This document shows, piece by piece, positions 59,410 through 64,000 of a stretch of 64,000 nt of DNA (positions are counted from its first letter, which is position 1; each line of letters opens with the position of its first letter). Below the pieces are notes generated by a model. That model had not been told where the DNA came from, made no database searches, and saw nothing but the letters and a program-made list of their open reading frames with translations. The stretch spans positions 1 through 64,000 of the forward strand of contig JAQZBN010000015.1 of the NCBI GenBank assembly GCA_029238935.1, written 5' to 3'. The DNA comes from Herbinix sp. (GTDB lineage Bacteria; Bacillota; Clostridia; Lachnospirales; Lachnospiraceae). The translations under genes were made by a program, and so were the position numbers.

Positions 59410-60822
59410 TTAAACGGGATAAGCTTTACTATTTGAATCAGCGTTTGTAACATCTATCCTAGTTTTTTGCGCTTGCCTGTATTTGAAGAAATCCATAGCT
59501 ACCTGAGGGAATAATGCATAGGATAATACATCCTCATCTTGTTCCTTCCAGTCAGCGATTTCTGCTTCTATTTTTTTCAACTCCGGCTCAATTAAGTCTG
59601 CCGGTCGACAAGTAATTGGTTTCTTATCACCGATTACTTTTTTCTGAACTTCTTTGTCAAACGGTTTCACCGTTTGGCCATATTCTCCGGAAAGAAGAGC
59701 TTTTGTTTCCTTCGTTACCATCTTGTAACGTTCACCTGCAAGTACATTAAGTACTGCCTGCGTACCAACAATCTGACTGGAAGGAGTTACCAACGGGGGT
59801 TCACCAAAATCTTTTCTTACTCTTGGAATTTCCTGCAATACATCATAATATCTATCTTCTGCTTTTTGCTCTTTTAACTGAGACACCAAATTGGATAACA
59901 TACCACCGGGTACCTGATATAGGAGAGTTTTAATATCTACACCCATAACTTTTGGATTTAATAAACCACTATCTAAGGCCTGATCCCGAAGTGGACGGAA
60001 ATAATCAGCAATCTCAGCTAATAATATCTGATCAAAACCAGTATCATAAGGGGTGCCTTTGAAGGTTTCAACCATAACTTCGGTAGCAGGTTGACTGGTA
60101 CCCATCGCAAATGGTGACATTGCTGTGTCAATGATGTCGCATCCTGCTTCTACCGCTTTTAGGTAAGTCATACCGCCTACACCGCTGGTATAGTGGGTAT
60201 GAAGGTCGATTGGGATTTTAACTGCGGATTTAAGAGTACTTACTAATGCAGTTGCCTCATATGGAACCAGAAGACCTGCCATATCCTTGATACAGATAGA
60301 GGAAGCACCAAGAGATTCAATCTTCTTTGCCATAGAAATATAATATTCTGGCGTATAGGCATCTCCTAAGGTATAGGAGATTGCTATTTGTGCATGACCA
60401 TTTTCTTTATTGGTTGCTTTTACAGCGCATTCTAAGTTTCGGATATCATTTAAAGCATCAAAGATACGTATGATGTCAATACCATTTGCTATTGATTTTT
60501 GAACGAAATAAGCTACAACATCGTCCGCATAATGGCGATATCCTAAGATATTCTGACCACGAAACAACATCTGAAGCTTTGTATTTTTAAAACCAGCTCT
60601 GATTTTTCTTAAACGTTCCCAAGGATCTTCTTTTAAGAAACGCAGGGATGCATCAAAAGTTGCTCCACCCCAACATTCTACTGCATGATAACCAACCTTA
60701 TCCATTGTTTCTAGAATGGGGAGCATCTGCTCCGTTGACATTCTGGTAGCAATCAATGACTGATGAGCATCACGCAATATGGTTTCGGTTATTTTAACCG
60801 GTCTTTTTATTTGTTCTGCCAT
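59410..60822 (-). CDS. oadA: Oxaloacetate decarboxylase alpha / transcarboxylase 5S-type subunit
   Basis: 470 residues, biotin-dependent carboxyltransferase. Metal and substrate motifs: TETILRDAHQSLIATRM, VECWGGATFDA, RGQNILGYRHYADDVV, catalytic Lys in SICIKDMAGLL, and metal His pair in IDLHTHYTSG. The chain ends after the PYC_OADA domain; no biotinyl domain is fused, the biotin carrier being a separate gene upstream. It would transfer CO2 between oxaloacetate/pyruvate and biotin. Annotated pumps would pair it with a beta subunit, which is absent here. RBS AGGAGGTAAGTC. Confidence 0.9.
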   Translation of the reverse strand: MAEQIKRPVKITETILRDAHQSLIATRMSTEQMLPILETMDKVGYHAVECWGGATFDASLRFLKEDPWERLRKIRAGFKNTKLQMLFRGQNILGYRHYADDVVAYFVQKSIANGIDIIRIFDALNDIRNLECAVKATNKENGHAQIAISYTLGDAYTPEYYISMAKKIESLGASSICIKDMAGLLVPYEATALVSTLKSAVKIPIDLHTHYTSGVGGMTYLKAVEAGCDIIDTAMSPFAMGTSQPATEVMVETFKGTPYDTGFDQILLAEIADYFRPLRDQALDSGLLNPKVMGVDIKTLLYQVPGGMLSNLVSQLKEQKAEDRYYDVLQEIPRVRKDFGEPPLVTPSSQIVGTQAVLNVLAGERYKMVTKETKALLSGEYGQTVKPFDKEVQKKVIGDKKPITCRPADLIEPELKKIEAEIADWKEQDEDVLSYALFPQVAMDFFKYRQAQKTRIDVTNADSNSKAYPV

Positions 60823-60860
60823 GACTTACCTCCTGTTATTATAAAACACGAATGATTGCT

Positions 60861-61289
60861 TTAACTTAATGTTACAAGAACAGTACCTGCTTCTACAGTT
60901 TGGCCTGCAGTTACATTAATACTTGCAACTGTTCCATCCTGAGGTGCAACGATTTCATTCTCCATCTTCATGGCTTCCAGAATTAAGATGACTTCTCCTC
61001 TTTTTACGGTTTGACCTTCGCTGGCTTTGATATTTAATATCTTACCAGGCATAGGAGCATTAATCTTAACACTTCCCGTAGCGCCAGATGATTTCGGTGC
61101 AGCGGCAGGTTTTGCTTCTTGAACAGGAGCAGCACTTGGTGTCGAAACAGGTGTAGGAGCAGCTACTTTTACAGGAGCTGCAACAGGAGCCTTTGCAGTT
61201 ACGCTGGATGCAGCATGAGCTGCTGCTGTACTCTCTTCAACAGAAACTTCATAGGTATTACCATTAACTGTTATTGTATAATATTTCAT
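60861..61289 (-). CDS. Biotin carboxyl carrier protein of the decarboxylase/transcarboxylase
   Basis: 142 residues. A short N-terminal beta segment ([18 protein letters not shown]), an Ala/Pro/Val-rich flexible linker (about 22-70) and a biotinyl domain with the biotin lysine in [12 protein letters not shown]. It shuttles carboxyl groups between the MmdA-type and OadA-type subunits. RBS AAGGAGG; 38 bases upstream of oadA. Confidence 0.93.
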   Translation of the reverse strand: MKYYTITVNGNTYEVSVEESTAAAHAASSVTAKAPVAAPVKVAAPTPVSTPSAAPVQEAKPAAAPKSSGATGSVKINAPMPGKILNIKASEGQTVKRGEVILILEAMKMENEIVAPQDGTVASINVTAGQTVEAGTVLVTLS

Positions 61290-61355
61290 TATAAAATCCT
61301 CCTTGTATGACAGGCCTACATGACGCCCGCCTTATCTTATTCATTAAGTATTCCG

Positions 61356-61742
61356 TTATTTATTTGAATTCACTTTACGAATGGAACGAACGACTAATCC
61401 ATCAGCAGGTACGAAGTCTCCGAAAGATGCGGTAATAGCAGCTGTAATTACCGCTACTAACTCGTTATCATCGATAAGTTCATTTTCTTCCTGCTCCACT
61501 ATTTGAGCTATGACATTATCCATAAAAGCCTGGTTGTTTTGATCTGACTTTGTCTTGGTAGCTTGTGAGCCAGGAAAAACCTTTACTAAATAAACCAAAA
61601 GAATAGTAAGTAATATAATAACAATAGAAATTCCCATACCAATTAAAATATAGAAGGAATTTTCTTCAAGGCGTTCAACCAGGGAGTTCGCGGAGAGCAT
61701 TGCTATCGTTCTATTCATTATTCCGGACTGTAATATTCCCAT
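61356..61742 (-). CDS. OadG-family small membrane subunit
   Basis: 128 residues: a transmembrane helix (about 31-54, ILIGMGISIVIILLTILLVY) and a charged cytoplasmic tail (SDQNNQAFMDNVIAQIVEQEENELIDDNELVAVITAAI) typical of OadG/MmdD gamma subunits of sodium-pumping decarboxylases, which tether the alpha subunit to the membrane beta subunit. The tail ending VRSIRKVNSN resembles OadG of Clostridia. RBS GAGGTGAT. Confidence 0.8.
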   Translation of the reverse strand: MGILQSGIMNRTIAMLSANSLVERLEENSFYILIGMGISIVIILLTILLVYLVKVFPGSQATKTKSDQNNQAFMDNVIAQIVEQEENELIDDNELVAVITAAITASFGDFVPADGLVVRSIRKVNSNK

Positions 61743-61758
61743 TTTTTATCACCTCATC

Positions 61759-63195
61759 CTATCTCGTTCCATGTTTTTTTACAGGTCGGGTTTCGCTCTT
61801 GGTAAATAACATCTCGAAAGAATATATTAAATGTTTTCTCACTGTGGATGGTTCTATGATACTATCCACATATCCACGACTAGCTGCAGCAATTGCACTG
61901 GACTGCAACGTAGCATAGTCAGCGGCCTTTTCTTTGATTACCTCACCTTTTTCACCTGCATACATGATCTGTGCAGCTAGATCAGCATTCATCATACCAA
62001 TTTCAGCGCTTGGTAATGCAAATACCATATCTGCACCAATATGTTTCGAGTTCATAGTAATGTAAGCACTGCCATAAGCTTCTCCAATAATCAGATTTAC
62101 CTTTGGCACGGTAGCACTGGTGAATGCATAGGTAAGTTTTGCACAAGCTTCTGCAATCGTTTTTTCTTCCTCTACGGTTGCTTTATAACCATTTACATTA
62201 GTAAGGGTTACAACAGGAATATGAAATGCGTCACAGAATTTAACAAAACGTTCTGCTTTTAGGCATCCGGCAGTCGTTAAGGAGCCATCAAAACGATCAG
62301 TTACTTTTCCTTCGCTATCCAACACTTCAGTACGATTTGCAACGGCTCCGATGGTAACACCGTTAAGACGAATGAAACCCGTAACCATATCCTTAGCATA
62401 CTCAGATTTTATTTCAAAGAAATAATGATCATCGGAGAGATCAATAAGGGCCTTCTTCGTATCCCCTAATTCTGTTTCCAGTGCAGGAACTAATCGATTT
62501 AAATCGTCGTTACACTCATCAAAAGAAGCATCATCATCATTGCTAGCCGGAAGTATGGTAATAAGATCACGAATTCTATCTAACACATCGTTTTCTGTGG
62601 CTCCAACAAAATCAACCATACCGGACTTAGCTTGAAATGTTGCAGAGGAGGTATCTAATTTTTCCTTATAATTTTTATCTAAAGTATTCGGAGAATTCAC
62701 ATACAGTTTTGCATTCTTTGCTTCCATAAAGGTAAAATCACTTAGGGATGCAAGAATAGCTAAACCACCGCCGGAATTTCCAAAGACAGCAGTTATCTGT
62801 GGTATTACTCCGGAAGCCATAACCTTCTTCGTATAAATTTCGCCAAAACCCTGTAGTGCATCGGTTGCTTCCTGAAGTCTTAGTCCTGCACAGTCAATGA
62901 TTCCAATGACCGGAGCCCCAACTTTTAGTGCAAGATCATAAATATGTGCTATTTTCTTCGCGTGCATTTCACCGACAGACCCGCCGAGTGCTGACGCATC
63001 CTGGCTATACACATAAACCAGGTTACCATCAATCACGCCATAACCGGTTATCACGCCGTCAGCAGGAACTTCTTTCTGCTGTAAATTAAAGTCTGTACTC
63101 CTTTTTGTTACATAAGCGCCGACTTCAACAAAACTATTGTCGTCAAGCAAAGAAGTAATTCTTTCTCTAGCTGACAGTTGTGCTGTATTACTCAT
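61759..63195 (-). CDS. mmdA: Methylmalonyl-CoA decarboxylase alpha / transcarboxylase 12S-type carboxyltransferase
   Basis: 478 residues with the two crotonase-like halves of acyl-CoA carboxyltransferases: SARERITSLLDDNSFVEV, GGSVGEMHAKKIAHIYDLA, NSGGGLAILASLSDF in the first; GSLTTAGCLKAERFVKFCD, TLTNVNGYKA, GEAYGSAYITMNSKHIGADM and ALPSAEIGMMNADLAAQI in the second. Slightly shorter than the usual ~510. Moves CO2 from an acyl-CoA (methylmalonyl-CoA likely) to biotin. First gene of the operon, with its own promoter and GGAGGG ribosome site. Confidence 0.88.
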   Translation of the reverse strand: MSNTAQLSARERITSLLDDNSFVEVGAYVTKRSTDFNLQQKEVPADGVITGYGVIDGNLVYVYSQDASALGGSVGEMHAKKIAHIYDLALKVGAPVIGIIDCAGLRLQEATDALQGFGEIYTKKVMASGVIPQITAVFGNSGGGLAILASLSDFTFMEAKNAKLYVNSPNTLDKNYKEKLDTSSATFQAKSGMVDFVGATENDVLDRIRDLITILPASNDDDASFDECNDDLNRLVPALETELGDTKKALIDLSDDHYFFEIKSEYAKDMVTGFIRLNGVTIGAVANRTEVLDSEGKVTDRFDGSLTTAGCLKAERFVKFCDAFHIPVVTLTNVNGYKATVEEEKTIAEACAKLTYAFTSATVPKVNLIIGEAYGSAYITMNSKHIGADMVFALPSAEIGMMNADLAAQIMYAGEKGEVIKEKAADYATLQSSAIAAASRGYVDSIIEPSTVRKHLIYSFEMLFTKSETRPVKKHGTR

Positions 63196-63253
63196 TTTCA
63201 GCCCTCCATTTTTTTCTAATGTTTATATGAAATCCAATTTTCTGCCAATTATA

Positions 63254-63282
63254 ATTGTAAAACTTTTTTCTCAATAAATCAA
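63254..63282 (-). promoter_or_regulatory. Sigma-A promoter of the mmdA-oadG-bccp-oadA operon
   Basis: TTGATT, 17-base spacer, TACAAT, about 60 bases before the mmdA ATG. Confidence 0.65.
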
Positions 63283-63321
63283 GGAAAGTTTCAAATAATA
63301 TAGTACAATCTGTATTTATCA

Positions 63322-63957
63322 TTATATATTTTCGGAAAAAACCTTTCGAATATGATCCATTGTAAAACCTTTCCGAAATAAGTAAGACATTAGCTTCTGT
63401 TTCTCCTCCTTAGGTATCTGGGTGAGCTCACCTTTATACTTTTTTGATACTGCTTTTCTGAGCGCTATTATCTCCGGTTCTTCTGGCTCCTCTTCGTTCT
63501 CAGTGAGAAGAGATAGTTCTTCCTGATAATGTTCCAGAAAAGTTTCCTTTTTAATGCCTTTTTGATACAGTTCCGATTGCATCATTAATTTACTTTTTCT
63601 TGAAACATTATTTCTGATATAATGGGAGGTATATCGGTCATCATTTATATAATCATACTCTTTCATATAAATAAGGGCTCTTTCGATGATATCCTCTGAA
63701 AATCCTGCATCTTTTAATTTCATTCGTAATTCCTGCTCAGTTCGATCCATAAATTTTAGTATTGCCAATGCTTTTTGTTTTGCTCGGGGAAAAATAGTAT
63801 TCTCTAGGATCTCATGATACACGAAAGGCGATAGTTCTATTCCTTCTAATATAGAATAATTCTCTATCTCCTTTTTATATAGCTGAAAACGAACAATACC
63901 ATCAATATAAATATTCACTTTAGACTTTTCAACTTCTTCCAAACGGGTTATTACCAT
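63322..63957 (-). CDS. recX: RecA regulator RecX
   Basis: 211 residues made of three-helix repeats. ALAILKFMDRTEQELRMKL, GFSEDIIERALIYMKEYDYINDDRYTSHYI, LMQSELYQKGIKKETF and the last repeat LMSYLFRKGFTMDHIRKV. Modulates RecA filaments; recA itself is not in the window. RBS AAAGGAC, seven bases before the ATG. Confidence 0.92.
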   Translation of the reverse strand: MVITRLEEVEKSKVNIYIDGIVRFQLYKKEIENYSILEGIELSPFVYHEILENTIFPRAKQKALAILKFMDRTEQELRMKLKDAGFSEDIIERALIYMKEYDYINDDRYTSHYIRNNVSRKSKLMMQSELYQKGIKKETFLEHYQEELSLLTENEEEPEEPEIIALRKAVSKKYKGELTQIPKEEKQKLMSYLFRKGFTMDHIRKVFSENI

Positions 63958-64000
63958 TGATATAGTCCTTTCTATATACTTAAAAAGGCTGTTTTACGCA

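Overview
The window reads as chromosome of an AT-rich, endospore-forming Clostridia member, most likely Lachnospiraceae. The organism guess rests on gene content and order: spoIVA, the mreBCD/minCDE cluster, an ylmE-sepF-ylmH cluster, ylxM-ffh-rpsP-khpA-rimM-trmD-rplS, and a biotin-dependent decarboxylase/transcarboxylase operon. A Lachnoclostridium phytofermentans-like host would fit, but this was not checked against any database. Almost every gene lies on the minus strand; the exceptions I support are the MerR regulator and a DUF378 protein.

Layout, left to right. 1-1.2 kb: the start of a NUDIX gene and decayed reading frames, one resembling a Mu/TnsB-type transposase. 1.2-7.5 kb: potassium homeostasis (OB-fold exported protein, TrkH, two single-RCK TrkA proteins, a TPR protein, and a KdpE/short-KdpD pair without kdpFABC). 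7.8-11.2 kb: stress or accessory genes (Fe-S aldo/keto reductase, divergent MerR with a 19-bp-spacer promoter, hemerythrin-like protein, BlaI-type repressor with a cluster of TACA/TGTA sites). 11.5-19.1 kb: a DUF4143 ATPase, rluD, lspA, aroB, ylmH, sepF, ylmE and a HlyD-like protein. 19.3-30.3 kb: DUF378, a small P-loop protein, a lipoprotein D,D-carboxypeptidase, mgsA, then the cell-shape and division-site set minEDC, PBP2, mreDCB, radC. 30.4-41.8 kb: a PLP 'aluminium resistance' enzyme, a 16-bp tandem repeat, miaA-mutL-mutS, RNase HI, a membrane MutS-like ATPase and an NlpC/P60 hydrolase. 42-48 kb: spoIVA-gpsA-plsY-der and a DUF512 radical-SAM protein. 48.3-56.5 kb: pgeF, yraN, an FlhB C-terminal homologue, rnhB, rbgA, lepB, rplS, trmD, rimM, khpA, rpsP, ffh, ylxM. 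56.6-59.2 kb: a hybrid histidine kinase followed, in the same frame after a TAA, by an HPt domain. 59.4-63.2 kb: carboxyltransferase, OadG-like, biotin carrier and OadA-like subunits. 63.3-64 kb: recX.

Most of the window is conserved housekeeping sequence. The places most worth a second look are regulatory or reading-frame oddities: the HPt domain cut off by an in-frame stop; a perfect 13-bp inverted repeat between the -10 box and Shine-Dalgarno of ylxM-ffh; a transcarboxylase-like operon that has a gamma-type membrane subunit but no beta subunit here; a hairpin separating the aroB Shine-Dalgarno from its ATG; a spoIVA N-terminus that looks frame-displaced; and the MerR and BlaI operator architectures. 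I saw no CRISPR array, tRNA, rRNA, intact insertion sequence or prophage. No convincing entirely new multi-gene system was found.
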